From CAIKMD01 sp963740675 (lineage in GTDB: Bacteria; Pseudomonadota; Alphaproteobacteria; ATCC43930; CGMCC-115725): 64,000 nt of DNA. The number at the start of each line of letters is the position of its first letter. Positions within the stretch are counted from its first letter, which is position 1. The notes under the pieces are model-generated. The model made no database searches and was not told the DNA's origin. It was given only the letters and a program-made list of their open reading frames with translations. The position numbers and the translations under genes were made by a program. This document shows positions 26,536 to 35,402 of this stretch, piece after piece. The DNA is taken from NCBI GenBank assembly GCA_963740675.1, contig CAVUFS010000011.1, positions 124,001 to 188,000 on the forward strand. The letters are read 5' to 3'.

Positions 26536-27539
26536 TGGCGACGGCAAAATCTCCGCCGCCGGCGCGCGAACGCATCGCCGTCGAAGAAGGCTTCATGATT
26601 CCCGAGGTCGCGGCCGCGGCGCGCGCCCTCGATGAGAAGCTCGGCCTTGCCGGACAGCCGACGGAATTCCGCCGCAACCTGTTCCGCGACCTCGCCGATA
26701 TCGGCGAGCATCGCATCAAGGTGATGGACGAAGACGGCATCTCCAAGCAGCTGGTCATCATCAGCTCTCCTGGCGTGCAGGCCTTCGACGCGGTGCAGGG
26801 CTATGAGCTGTCCAAGCTGGTGAACGACCGTCTCGCCGAGGCCTGCCGCAAATATCCAACACGTTTTTCAGGTCTCGCCGCAGTGGCGCCGCAAGCGCCA
26901 GAGAATGCCGCGCGCGAAATAGAACGCGGCGTGAAGAGTCTCGGCCTCAAAGGCGCGATCATCAATTCGCACACCCACGGCGAATATCTCGACGACAAGA
27001 AATTCTGGCCGATCTTCGAAGCGCTGACGGCGCTCGATGTGCCGCTCTATCTCCATCCGCGCGAGCCGAGCCCGAGCATGGCCGCGCCGATGAGCATGCC
27101 AGGCTTCCGCGTGGCCTGGGGCTATGGCATCGAAACCGGCACCCATATCATGCGGCTGATCGCGGCCGGCGTGTTCGATCGTTTCCCGAGCCTCAAGATT
27201 GTTATCGGCCATATGGGCGAGAGCATCCCCTTCACCCTCGAGCGCATCGACAACCGCTACCTGTGGGAATTGCAGGCAGCGGGGCTGAAAAGCACGATCA
27301 AGCGTCTGCCCGGTGAATATTTCCGCGACAACATCATCGTCACCACCAGCGGTATGAATTATCGTTTGCCCCTGATGATGACCATCGAGCTTCTGGGGAT
27401 CGACAACGTCCTCTTCGCCGCCGATTGGCCGTTCGAGGTGGTGCGGGACTCGGTTGATGTCGTCGACGCGCTGCCACTCTCGGACGCCGACAAGAACAAG
27501 CTCTATCACTTGAACGCGAAACGCGTGTTCAAGCTGTAA
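26535..27539 (+). CDS. Amidohydrolase-superfamily decarboxylase, resorcylate/dihydroxybenzoate decarboxylase type
   Basis: A 334-residue TIM-barrel protein. The start of the barrel is IAVEEGFMIPE (about 14-24), the EExF form typical of gamma-resorcylate and 2,3-dihydroxybenzoate decarboxylases in place of the HxH of other amidohydrolases. Further ligands: LHPREPS near 174, GHMGESIPF near 228 and FAADWPFE near 296. It should remove a carboxylate from a hydroxybenzoate without an organic cofactor. Overlap with the upstream monooxygenase suggests decarboxylation followed by hydroxylation, as in the resorcylate pathway (GraF plus GraA); this pairing is inference. Confidence 0.8.
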   Translation: MATAKSPPPARERIAVEEGFMIPEVAAAARALDEKLGLAGQPTEFRRNLFRDLADIGEHRIKVMDEDGISKQLVIISSPGVQAFDAVQGYELSKLVNDRLAEACRKYPTRFSGLAAVAPQAPENAAREIERGVKSLGLKGAIINSHTHGEYLDDKKFWPIFEALTALDVPLYLHPREPSPSMAAPMSMPGFRVAWGYGIETGTHIMRLIAAGVFDRFPSLKIVIGHMGESIPFTLERIDNRYLWELQAAGLKSTIKRLPGEYFRDNIIVTTSGMNYRLPLMMTIELLGIDNVLFAADWPFEVVRDSVDVVDALPLSDADKNKLYHLNAKRVFKL

Positions 27540-27549
27540 CTTCCATGAA

Positions 27550-27609
27550 CGTCACCCGCGGACTTGTTCCGTGGGCCCATGGATTGCCGGGACAAGCCCG
27601 GCAATGACG
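27550..27609. repeat. Compact compound palindrome, CGTCAC...CCATGG...ATGACG
   Basis: The left unit (27550-27582), from CGTCACCCGCGGAC to CCATGG, matches the bounding unit of the GIY-YIG cassette. The right unit, ATTGCCGGGACAAGCCCGG then CAATGACG, follows directly. It lies between two plus-strand genes and corresponds to the cassette without the nuclease gene. Confidence 0.8.
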
Positions 27610-27645
27610 AATAAAAGATAAAGGGCGGGCGACAGGGGGCGACGC

Positions 27646-28500
27646 GTGAACTTCTGGATCATCAACACGCTCAACGGCTTGTCGCTGGCGATGATCTTGT
27701 TTCTGCTCGCCGCCGGGCTCACCCTGATCTTCGGGCTCATGCGCATCATCAACATGGCGCATGGCTCTTTCTATCTCTTGGGCGGCTATGTCGCGATCAG
27801 CGCCATCCGCTTCACCGGCGATTTCGGTACGGGCGCACTGCTCGCGGTGCTCGCCATCGCGGTGACGGGCGTCATCGTACAGCGACTGTTCCTCGCGCGC
27901 CTCTATAAGCAGGAGATGCCGCAGGCGCTGCTGACGCTCGGCCTCCTGTTCATCGTCGCTGATTTCGCGTTCTTCACCTGGGGCGGCGATCCGCTGCTGG
28001 TGCCGGAGCCGCGGCTGCTGCAAGGTGGCGTGCGCTTCTTCGGCGTGGTCTATCCGCTCTATCGCCTGTTCCTCATCGGCTGGGGCCTCGCGACCGCGAT
28101 CTTCCTTTGGGCTTTCCTCGAGCGCACCAAGATCGGCGCGATCGTGCGCGCCGGCATGGACGACGAAGAGATGGTGCGCGGCCTCGGCATCAACATGCCG
28201 CTGGTCTTCACCGCGATCTTCGCGTTGGGCGCCGCACTCGCCGCCATCGGCGGCGTGCTCGGCGGGCCGCTGCTCGGCATGTTCCCCGGCGCCGATTTCG
28301 AGGTTGCGCTTTTGGCTTTCGTCGTCGTCACCGTCGGCGGGCTCGGCAGCATCCGCGGCGCTTTCCTCGGCAGCCTTCTCGTCGGTCTCGTCGACAATTT
28401 CGGCAATGTCTGGTTTCCGCAGCTTTCGCTTTTCACCATCTTCGTGCCGATGGTGATCGTGCTGGCGCTGCGGCCGACCGGCTTGATGGGCCGCGTTTAG
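27646..28500 (+). CDS. livH: Branched-chain amino acid-type ABC permease LivH
   Basis: A 284-residue inner-membrane permease with about eight hydrophobic segments. It opens NTLNGLSLAMILFLLAAGLT and carries the family block LIFGLMRIINMAHGSFYLLG near 27-46 and FLGSLLVGLVDN near 245. The start is GTG 27646 with an AGGGGG site upstream. It is first in the livHMGF operon. The operon follows the monooxygenase-decarboxylase pair, so the transported ligand may be an aromatic acid. Confidence 0.92.
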   Translation: MNFWIINTLNGLSLAMILFLLAAGLTLIFGLMRIINMAHGSFYLLGGYVAISAIRFTGDFGTGALLAVLAIAVTGVIVQRLFLARLYKQEMPQALLTLGLLFIVADFAFFTWGGDPLLVPEPRLLQGGVRFFGVVYPLYRLFLIGWGLATAIFLWAFLERTKIGAIVRAGMDDEEMVRGLGINMPLVFTAIFALGAALAAIGGVLGGPLLGMFPGADFEVALLAFVVVTVGGLGSIRGAFLGSLLVGLVDNFGNVWFPQLSLFTIFVPMVIVLALRPTGLMGRV

Positions 28501-28510
28501 AGCCCGTGCC

Positions 28511-29461
28511 ATGACCGAGAATCGCTGGGGCCTCTGGAGCGCGATCGCCTTCGTCCTGATTGCGGCGGCACTCGGCGGCATGATCCCGTCTTATGATACC
28601 GGCCTCCTCACGCAGATGCTGATCTACGGCATCTTCGCCATGAGCCTCGATGTGCTGCACGGCTATACCGGCATGCCATCGCTCGGCCATGCCGCCTATT
28701 TCGGCCTCGCCGCCTATGTCACCGCGATCTGCACGCTGAAGCTCGGCTGGGGTTTCGCCGCGGCAGGCAGCGCCGGCATCGCCGCCAGCGCGATCGCCGC
28801 CGCGCTCTTTCATCTTCTCGCCCTGCGCACGTCGCATTCCTATTACCTGATGATCACCCTCGCCTTCTCACAGGTGCTGTGGAGCCTTGCGGTGAGTTGG
28901 ACCGATGTCACCGGCGGCGACAACGGCCTGCCGGGCGTTATGCGGCCGCATATTGGCTTGTGGTCGCTCGGCTCGACGGTCGGCTATTTCTATTTTGTGC
29001 TGGCGATCTTCGTCGTCGTCGTGGCGATGCTCTATATCTTCGTTACCTCGCCGCTGGGCTATGCGCTGCGCGGCATCCGCGACAATGAGATGCGCATGCG
29101 CGCGCTCGGCTATCACGTCTGGGCTTATAAATATCTCGCCTCGATCGTCTCCGCGGCCTTCGCCGGCGTCGCGGGCGAGCTCTACATGTTCCTCAACAGC
29201 TTCGTCTCGCCTTCGGCGCTCAGCGTTACCGTCTCGGCGCAGGTGCTGATGATGATCCTGGTCGGCGCCGCCGGCACGCTGTTCGGCCCGGTGCTTGGCG
29301 CCATCGTCTTCGTCCTCCTGCAATATGTACTCAGCACCTATACCGATCGCTGGCTCTTCGTGATCGGCGTCATCTATGTGCTGCTGGCGCTCTATGCGCC
29401 GCAAGGCGCGCTGATCTATCTCCGCGACCGGTTGAAGGCGCGAAAGCGGAGCGCCGGATGA
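28511..29461 (+). CDS. livM: Branched-chain amino acid-type ABC permease LivM
   Basis: A 316-residue inner-membrane permease. Family blocks: GMPSLGHAAYFGLAAYVTA near 55-73, the cytoplasmic loop GYALRGIRDNEMRMRALGY near 182-200 (ATPase-coupling helix), and LVGAAGTLFGPVLGA near 255. ATG 28511 lies ten bases after livH, and its TGA overlaps livG's ATG (ATGA), so livM and livG are translationally coupled. Confidence 0.92.
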   Translation: MTENRWGLWSAIAFVLIAAALGGMIPSYDTGLLTQMLIYGIFAMSLDVLHGYTGMPSLGHAAYFGLAAYVTAICTLKLGWGFAAAGSAGIAASAIAAALFHLLALRTSHSYYLMITLAFSQVLWSLAVSWTDVTGGDNGLPGVMRPHIGLWSLGSTVGYFYFVLAIFVVVVAMLYIFVTSPLGYALRGIRDNEMRMRALGYHVWAYKYLASIVSAAFAGVAGELYMFLNSFVSPSALSVTVSAQVLMMILVGAAGTLFGPVLGAIVFVLLQYVLSTYTDRWLFVIGVIYVLLALYAPQGALIYLRDRLKARKRSAG

Positions 29462-30220
29462 AGCCGCTCGAGATCCGCAATCTCTCGCGCAATTTCGGCG
29501 GCGTGCGCGCTATCGCCGACGTTTCGCTGACGCTCGAAGCCGGCGAGCGACGGGCGATCATCGGCACCAACGGCGCCGGCAAGACGACGCTGTTCAATGT
29601 CGTGAATGGCCAGATCGCGCCCTCCGGCGGCGATATCTTCCTTTTCGGCGAGAATGTGACGAAGATGCCACTGCATCGACGCGCAGCACTCGGTCTTGCC
29701 CGCACCTTCCAGATCACGAGCCTGTTCCGCAACCTCACCGTGATCGACAACATGATCATCGCGGTGCAGGCGCTGACGCCGGCGCATTTCGTCTTCTGGC
29801 GGCGTCTGGCGCATTACCGCGAGGTGCTCGATCGCGCCGAGGCGCTGCTGGAGAAATGGCGCCTCACCGAATTCCGCGAATGAGACCGTGCGCAATCTGT
29901 CCTACGGCACGCAGCGCCAGCTCGAGATCGTCATGGCGCTCGCCGGCAATCCTCGTTTGCTGCTCCTCGACGAGCCGATGGCGGGGCTGTCGGCGGCTGA
30001 GACACATCTCGCCACCGACATCATCCTCAATCTCGATCGCGGCATTACCGTGCTGCTGATCGAGCACGATCTCGCCGCTGCTTTCAAGATCGCCGACAAG
30101 ATCACGGCGATGGATCAGGGCCGCATCGTCGCGGAGGGGCCGCCGGAAGAAATCCGCCAGGAATCGAGCCTCCAGAAGATCTATGCGCGCGGCGGCGTCC
30201 GGCCCGAGGTGTCCTCATGA
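29458..30220 (+). pseudogene. livG: ABC transporter ATPase LivG, frame broken once
   Basis: An ATP-binding subunit read in two frames. From ATG 29458: EIRNLSRNFGGVRAIADVSL, Walker A GTNGAGKTTLF near 37-47, and the Q-loop region LARTFQITSLFRNLTV, ending early at TGA 29881. The rest continues one base out of phase: signature LSYGTQRQLEIVMALA, Walker B LLLLDEPMAGLS, H-loop VLLIEHDLAAAF, stop 30218-30220. Skipping one base close to 29880 gives an intact chain of about 253 residues, normal for LivG. Both junctions of the operon (ATGA overlaps with livM and livF) are preserved, so a base-call error is more likely than decay. Confidence 0.85.
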
Positions 30221-30933
30221 CAAGCGACGCGATGCTCGCGGTCGAGGATATTCATACGTATTACGGCGAGAGCTATGTCCTGCAGGGCATCTCGCTGACA
30301 GTCGAGCGTGGCCGCATCGCCGCCGTGCTGGGCCGCAATGGCGTCGGCAAGACGACGCTGATCCGCAGCATCATCGCCTTCACCCCGCCTCGCCGCGGGC
30401 GCATCATCTTCGACGGCAAGGATGTGACACGCTGGCCATCCTATCGCATCGGGCAGGCCGGCATGGGGCTGGTGCCGCAGGGCCGGCGCATTTTCCCGTC
30501 GCTCAGCGTGCGCGAGAATCTCGAGATCGCCGCGCGTGGTGCACCGGGCGCAGCATCCGCATGGACGATCGACAGCGCCCTCGCGCTTTTCCCGGCGCTG
30601 CGCGAGCGGCTGCGCAATGGCGCAGGCACGCTCTCCGGCGGCGAGCAGCAAATGCTGGCGGTGGCACGCGCGCTGGTCGGCAATGCGCGCATCATCTTGA
30701 TGGACGAGCCGACCGAAGGCCTGTCGCCGCAGATCGTCAGCGAGCTGAAACAGCTCGTGCAGAAGCTGCGCGACAGCGGCCTCGCCATCCTGCTGGTCGA
30801 GCAGAATATCGAATTCGCGCTCGACATCGCCGACAGCGTCTCGGTGATGGACAAAGGCAAGATCGTCTGGCACGGCCTGCCGCGCGATCTCGCCGCCGAT
30901 GAAGGCGTACAGAAGACGTATCTGGGTTTGTAA
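30217..30933 (+). CDS. livF: ABC transporter ATPase LivF
   Basis: A 238-residue ATPase. Walker A LGRNGVGKTTLI near 38-49, the Q-loop in GLVPQGRRIFPSLSV near 85-99 (the LivF-type sequence), signature LSGGEQQMLAVARAL near 140, Walker B IILMDEPTEGLSPQ near 163 and the H-loop segment LAILLVEQNIEFAL. The ATG overlaps the livG stop (ATGA). With LivG it powers the LivHM channel. A palindromic repeat follows the stop, and a binding-protein gene converges from the other strand. Confidence 0.93.
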   Translation: MTSDAMLAVEDIHTYYGESYVLQGISLTVERGRIAAVLGRNGVGKTTLIRSIIAFTPPRRGRIIFDGKDVTRWPSYRIGQAGMGLVPQGRRIFPSLSVRENLEIAARGAPGAASAWTIDSALALFPALRERLRNGAGTLSGGEQQMLAVARALVGNARIILMDEPTEGLSPQIVSELKQLVQKLRDSGLAILLVEQNIEFALDIADSVSVMDKGKIVWHGLPRDLAADEGVQKTYLGL

Positions 30934-30956
30934 ATTCGCTCCACGCCTGTTCTTTT

Positions 30957-31033
30957 CGTCATCCCCGCGAAAGCGGGGATCCAGAGCAGCAACGCATGTG
31001 TCGCCCTGGATTCCCGCTTACGCGGGAATGACG
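30957..31033. repeat. Compound palindromic repeat, CGTCATCCCCGCG type
   Basis: CGTCATCCCCGCGAAAGCGG...ATCCAG, a 21-base spacer, then CTGGATTCCCGC...GGGAATGACG. Each arm is a hairpin and the two arms are inverse to each other. It lies at the convergent livF/binding-protein junction. Confidence 0.85.
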
Positions 31034-31059
31034 AATGAGAAGAATCTCGCGATGAACCT

Positions 31060-32238
31060 TTACTTCGGCAGCGTGAAATCGGCCGGCAACTCCGGCGGCT
31101 TCTCGACCGGAATGAATTCCGGGATCGTCGCGATCACGACCGGCTGCGCCTTGCCGTCGACCTCGCGGATCTGCATCACATAGCGCGGCAGGATCGGATT
31201 CTGATTGTCGTCGAAGCGGAACGGCCCGGCCGGCGTCGAGAGCTTCGTCTCCTTGATCGCCCTGAGGAAAGCCTCTTTGTCGCTGAGATCGCCTTTGACG
31301 ACGCCGATCGCGTGATCGAGCGTCGCCGCCGCGATCCAACCCGACAGCGTCAGCCAACTCAGTTTTTCAGGCGCTGATTGATGCGCCGCGTTCCACTCCT
31401 TGAGGAAAGACTTGTTCTCAGGAATGTCGATGGTCGAGAAATATTGCGAGGCGCCGATGAAGCCGACCGCCGACGGACCTTCGGTTGGCAGCAGCGTCTC
31501 ATCGACCGTCACGGTAAAGCCGAAGAGCGGCAGCTTCATGCCGTAATCGTTCCACTGCTTCAGGAAGCGCACCGCGTCGGAGCCGGGGAAGAACACGATC
31601 GCGACATCGGCATCGGACGAGATCTGGCCGATGAAGGAGCCGTAATCCTCGGCGCCGACACGCGGCAACAACTTCTGGATCACCGTGCCGCCGGCATCGC
31701 TGAAGCCCTTCTCGAAATATTTCTCGGCGACCTGCCCGGCGAGGTAGTTGGGCGCGAGCAGCACGGCTTTCTGATGGCCCGCCTTGCCCGGCAAGAAGCC
31801 TTCGAGATAGGCCTCGGCATTGCCGTCGAATGAGGTACGGAACATGTATTTGCCGTCGATCACTTCGGCGACGGTCGACTGGGTGAGCATCGGGATTTTC
31901 TGCTCGATGACGTAATTGCGCACCGCGGCACCTGTCGCCGAATTGACCGGCCCGACCAGCACATCGACATGATCGAATTCGACCAGCTTCTTCACCTTGG
32001 TGATCGCCGTCGCCGGATCGGCGGCCGTGTCCTCGGTCACGATATCGACCTTCTGCCCACCCAGCATGCCGCCATGCTGTTGCAGCACATATTGGAAGCC
32101 GTGCTGGACCAGCTTGCCGCTGGTGCCGAAAGTGCCCGAAAGCTCCATCAGCATGCCGATCTTGACCGGCTTGTCGGCGCCCACCGCGGGCGCGGCAATG
32201 CACAACAGGACAAACAGAAATGTCGTGAAAACGCGCAA
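31060..32238 (-). CDS. Branched-chain amino acid-type ABC substrate-binding protein
   Basis: A 392-residue Peripla_BP_6 protein with a signal peptide (Leu/Phe-rich core, cleavage after AVGA near residue 20), then KPVKIGMLMELSGTFGTSG. The start appears to be TTG 32238, eight bases after GGAGG, an unusual but well-supported start. It lies opposite the livHMGF operon and is the likely binding protein for it. The typical LivK ligand-loop Tyr/Ser pattern is loosely kept; the true ligand is unknown. Confidence 0.87.
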   Translation of the reverse strand: MRVFTTFLFVLLCIAAPAVGADKPVKIGMLMELSGTFGTSGKLVQHGFQYVLQQHGGMLGGQKVDIVTEDTAADPATAITKVKKLVEFDHVDVLVGPVNSATGAAVRNYVIEQKIPMLTQSTVAEVIDGKYMFRTSFDGNAEAYLEGFLPGKAGHQKAVLLAPNYLAGQVAEKYFEKGFSDAGGTVIQKLLPRVGAEDYGSFIGQISSDADVAIVFFPGSDAVRFLKQWNDYGMKLPLFGFTVTVDETLLPTEGPSAVGFIGASQYFSTIDIPENKSFLKEWNAAHQSAPEKLSWLTLSGWIAAATLDHAIGVVKGDLSDKEAFLRAIKETKLSTPAGPFRFDDNQNPILPRYVMQIREVDGKAQPVVIATIPEFIPVEKPPELPADFTLPK

Positions 32239-32345
32239 GCGATCCTCCCACCCCGATGTTTTCTTTCATTCTAGCATTGCCGCGCGGGTTTGGCGGACGG
32301 ATAATCCGGGCCTAACATCGAGAAAACCCGACCGGAGGCCGCCGC

Positions 32346-33158
32346 ATGTCGTTCGCCAAGCTCAATCATCTTGCCATCGTCAGCGAGAATTTCGCGCTGA
32401 GCTCGCGTTTCTACGAAGCCTATTTCGGCATGAAGCAGGCTGCGGGCTATCGCGCCGAAGGCGCGGCGGTAATCGGCGACGGTTATGTCGGCATGAACGT
32501 CAATCCGCGCGTGCCCGGCCGCGGCGGCCGCCTCGAGCATTTCGGCTTCGAGGTTGTCGATGCGCAAAAGGCGCTCGACCGCCTGAAGAAATATCCCGAA
32601 GTCGATTGGCTGAAGCGGCCGTCCAACCGTCCTTATGCCGGCATCTCAGCGCATGACCCGGACGGCAATGTGTTCGACATCTCGCAGAAAGAGATGGAGA
32701 ACCGCATGGATATCTATGCCGAGCAGAGTGGCGACAAAATCCATCCGCGCCACATCAGCCATTTCGGCCTGCGCACGATGAACCCGGACCGCATGGCGGA
32801 ATTCTACCGCGACATCTTCGAGCTCGAAGTGCGCAACAAGCAGGCCGGCGATCCGAACCACTATCTGACCGACGGCCACATGACGATGGTCATCATGCCG
32901 TGGAAGATCAAAGACTATGATGCGACCGGCATCATGCCGCCATCGCTCGACCATATGGGCTTCAAGGTCGAGAGCCTCGCGAAGTTCAAAGAGGACGTCG
33001 AGCGCATCAGCGGCCGCAACCCCTACCTCGCGCCCTTCCCGCTCGACTACAGCCCCGAAGCCCGCGCCCGCAAAGCTCTCTTCGAGAAGAGCTGTCCGCT
33101 CTGCCAGTATCACTTCTGCGATTTCGAAGCGGTGATGCTCGGCGCCAGCGAGGGATGA
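32346..33158 (+). CDS. VOC-family (glyoxalase/extradiol dioxygenase-fold) protein with two modules
   Basis: A 270-residue protein with two vicinal-oxygen-chelate modules. The first starts LNHLAIVSENFALSSRFY (residues 6-23), the second HPRHISHFGLRTMNPDRMAEF (near 135-155), and a later His lies in LDHMGFKV near 200. Ligands of the type His-His-Glu are plausible but not certain. The C-terminus has an uncommon cysteine cluster, CPLCQYHFC, near residues 254-262. It is divergent from the binding protein at 31060 and convergent with the TauD-type dioxygenase. An extradiol-type dioxygenase or isomerase in aromatic breakdown is possible. Confidence 0.72.
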   Translation: MSFAKLNHLAIVSENFALSSRFYEAYFGMKQAAGYRAEGAAVIGDGYVGMNVNPRVPGRGGRLEHFGFEVVDAQKALDRLKKYPEVDWLKRPSNRPYAGISAHDPDGNVFDISQKEMENRMDIYAEQSGDKIHPRHISHFGLRTMNPDRMAEFYRDIFELEVRNKQAGDPNHYLTDGHMTMVIMPWKIKDYDATGIMPPSLDHMGFKVESLAKFKEDVERISGRNPYLAPFPLDYSPEARARKALFEKSCPLCQYHFCDFEAVMLGASEG

Positions 33159-33190
33159 TTCACCCGAACGTAGCCCTGCGCTTTTAATTA

Positions 33191-33268
33191 TGTCATTCCC
33201 GCGAAAGCGGGAATCCAGAGCAAACGACGTGCTGCAAATCCTGGGTCCCCGCTTTCGCGGGGACGACG
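33191..33268. repeat. Compound palindromic repeat, GTCATTCCCGCG type
   Basis: GTCATTCCCGCGAAAGCGGG...ATCCAG, a spacer of about 22 bases, then CTGGGTCCCCGC...GGGGACGACG. It lies between convergent genes ending at 33158 and 33295. Confidence 0.85.
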
Positions 33269-33294
33269 GTTTAATTATTGGAATCCAGAGGTAA

Positions 33295-34188
33295 CTACTC
33301 CGCTGCCGCCTTCTGCGGATTCTGCACCGTCGTGCGGCGCATGTCGCGGCGGTAGCGTGTGTCGTCGAACGGACGGCCGCGATGCATCGTGCAGCGATTG
33401 TCCCAGATCACCAACTCGCCGGCCGACCAGCGATGTGCGTAAACGAAGCGATCCTGGATCGCGAATTTGGTGAGCTGATCGATCAGCGCACGGCCTTGCT
33501 CGTCCGATAGGCCGATCACCCGCTCGACATGCGAGGCAAGCACCAGCGATTTGCGGCCGGTACGCGCGTGGGTGCGCACGAGTGGTTGTACCGTTCCTGG
33601 CATCGCGGCGCGCTCGTCGGCGCGGATGTCTTCCGGCTTGGCGCCAGCCAGCACGCGCGAATGCCAGATCGAATGCTCGCAACGGAGGCCTTCGATCTGA
33701 ATCCTCACCGCCTCGGGCAGCGCGTCATAGGCGGCGCGCATGTCGGCGAATTCGGTGTTGCCGCCTTCGGGCGGCACTTCGCGCGCCGAGAGCAGCGAAT
33801 AGGTCGTGTCGGCCGGAATGAAAGAGCGATCGGTGTGCCAGAGCCGGTCGCCCTCGCGCAGTACGCGGCGGCGATCGTCATTGGCGAGAATGTCGTCGCC
33901 CTCGTTGAGATTGGAGATGTCATAGAGCTCGCGCCGCAGCCGTGCCACTGTGCCCTGCGCGCGCCCGTAATTGATGGCGTAGGAAAGCTCGCCCAGCTTC
34001 GTGCTGAAGTCGATCTGCTGATCGTCGTCGAGGAATTGTCCACGGACGACACAAACCGCGTAGCGATCCATCGCCGCTTCGATCGCCTCGATCGCGGCGC
34101 GGTCGAGATCGGCTTTGAGATCGACGCCCTCTATCTCGCCAAAGAAATTCTCGTCCTTGGGATTGATGGATCGCGCGCTGATCGTCAT
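33295..34188 (-). CDS. TauD/TfdA-family 2-oxoglutarate-dependent dioxygenase
   Basis: A 297-residue Fe(II)/2-oxoglutarate dioxygenase. The iron motif HTD lies in LWHTDRSF near 110-117, the distal His in CTMHRGRPF near 263, and the 2-oxoglutarate Arg in RRDMRRTTV near 277. The N-terminus (FGEIEGVDL) is TfdA/TauD-like. Such enzymes release sulfite or an ether-linked acid from sulfonates or aryloxyalkanoates. The gene overlaps the M24 gene upstream by four bases (ATGA) and ends the minus-strand unit 37415-33295. Confidence 0.87.
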   Translation of the reverse strand: MTISARSINPKDENFFGEIEGVDLKADLDRAAIEAIEAAMDRYAVCVVRGQFLDDDQQIDFSTKLGELSYAINYGRAQGTVARLRRELYDISNLNEGDDILANDDRRRVLREGDRLWHTDRSFIPADTTYSLLSAREVPPEGGNTEFADMRAAYDALPEAVRIQIEGLRCEHSIWHSRVLAGAKPEDIRADERAAMPGTVQPLVRTHARTGRKSLVLASHVERVIGLSDEQGRALIDQLTKFAIQDRFVYAHRWSAGELVIWDNRCTMHRGRPFDDTRYRRDMRRTTVQNPQKAAAE

Positions 34189-35390
34189 GACCCGCTCCAG
34201 GGAAGCTCTTTCAATCCTAACGCTTCACGGCCGAGACGGATGCCGCCATTCTCGCCGACGACGACCATGTCGCCGATCTGCGCCGTCGGGACACCCTTCT
34301 TCGCGACGCGCGGCTTCAAGACGAAGGCCATGCCGGCTTCGAGCTTGAAATCGCCATGCTTGGCGATGTCGTCGGGGCTCAGCACCGTCGGATATTCATC
34401 GCCGAGCCCGCGCGCATGCATCAGCGGATAAGCCGTCTTGCACGCGCCGCTGCCATGCCGAGCCACCGCCGCCTCATAGGCGCCAAGGACGCTGCCGAGC
34501 GTCACGCCGGCTTTCATCGCCGTGAGCACGTCGTTGAGCACCGCAACGTTGATCCCCATCAGCTCGCGGAAATCGCTTCGTGGCTGACCCAGCACCACGG
34601 GCCGGATGATCTGCCCGGAATAGCCGGCATAGCGGCCTTCAACCTCGCCCGTGATGACGTCGCGCGCAGCGAGCGGCCGCATCGTCGGTACGAACATGCC
34701 GTGCTGCAGATCGGGGCCGCTGCCGATGATCATCATCGCCGGTAGATCCCCGCCTTCGACGATCAGCTTATGTGTCATATTGGCAAAGGCGGTGCGCTCA
34801 GTATCGCCGGGCTTGAGATCGGCCAGCGTGCCGACCATCGCCTCGGCGATTTCAGTGGCGCGGCGGATCAGCTCTACCTCCTCCGCGCTTTTCACCTGGC
34901 GCACGCGGCTCATCAGCGCCGTCGCATTGGCGATCTCGGCACGCGGGAAAGCCTGCTTGATACCTTCAACCGTCGCGTACGGAATGATGCCGTCGGGCGT
35001 GCGGGTCAGGCCCGAGAGGCCGGCGATGCCAATGCGCCCATCCGCCAGCTTCAACTCGCCGAGCCGCTCCTCGATGTTCTTCAGCCAGAGATTGCGGCCG
35101 TCGCGCACATCGCTGACCCATGCCTGCGCCGCGAGCCAAAATGCGGCGCGGTTGAAGACATAGGCCGTGACCTCGCCGTCGCGCGGAAAGATGGTCAGCG
35201 TCTCGGTGCCGAAGCCGCCGATGGTGGTGAGATAGCGGGAATCCGCCATCGTCTGTTCCCAGCGCGCCGTGCTTGCCGGGCAGATCAGCACGTCGAGATT
35301 GTCTGTCGCCATCGCCGCACGCACAGCGCGATAACGCCGGTCGCGCTCCACCAGCGAGAGCCGTGGGATCGCAAGCGGTTCGGTGTTCAT
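34185..35390 (-). CDS. M24-fold (creatinase/Xaa-Pro peptidase-like) protein
   Basis: A 401-residue pita-bread-fold protein: N-terminal creatinase domain (RYRAVRAAMATDNLDVLICP near 18-37), catalytic domain from about 165 (SAEEVELIRRATEIAEAMV). In place of the metal Asp pair it has E and Q (ITGEVEGRYAGYSGQIIRP), and the first metal Glu is Lys (FVLKPRV), so it is unlikely to be a metallo-aminopeptidase. It is the third M24-fold protein of the window with these changes. It is coupled to the TauD-type dioxygenase and lies 12 bases after the bicupin gene. A C-N or C-O bond hydrolase on a small pathway intermediate is possible. Confidence 0.78.
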   Translation of the reverse strand: MNTEPLAIPRLSLVERDRRYRAVRAAMATDNLDVLICPASTARWEQTMADSRYLTTIGGFGTETLTIFPRDGEVTAYVFNRAAFWLAAQAWVSDVRDGRNLWLKNIEERLGELKLADGRIGIAGLSGLTRTPDGIIPYATVEGIKQAFPRAEIANATALMSRVRQVKSAEEVELIRRATEIAEAMVGTLADLKPGDTERTAFANMTHKLIVEGGDLPAMMIIGSGPDLQHGMFVPTMRPLAARDVITGEVEGRYAGYSGQIIRPVVLGQPRSDFRELMGINVAVLNDVLTAMKAGVTLGSVLGAYEAAVARHGSGACKTAYPLMHARGLGDEYPTVLSPDDIAKHGDFKLEAGMAFVLKPRVAKKGVPTAQIGDMVVVGENGGIRLGREALGLKELPWSGS

Positions 35391-35402
35391 CGGCGGTCCG
35401 CC

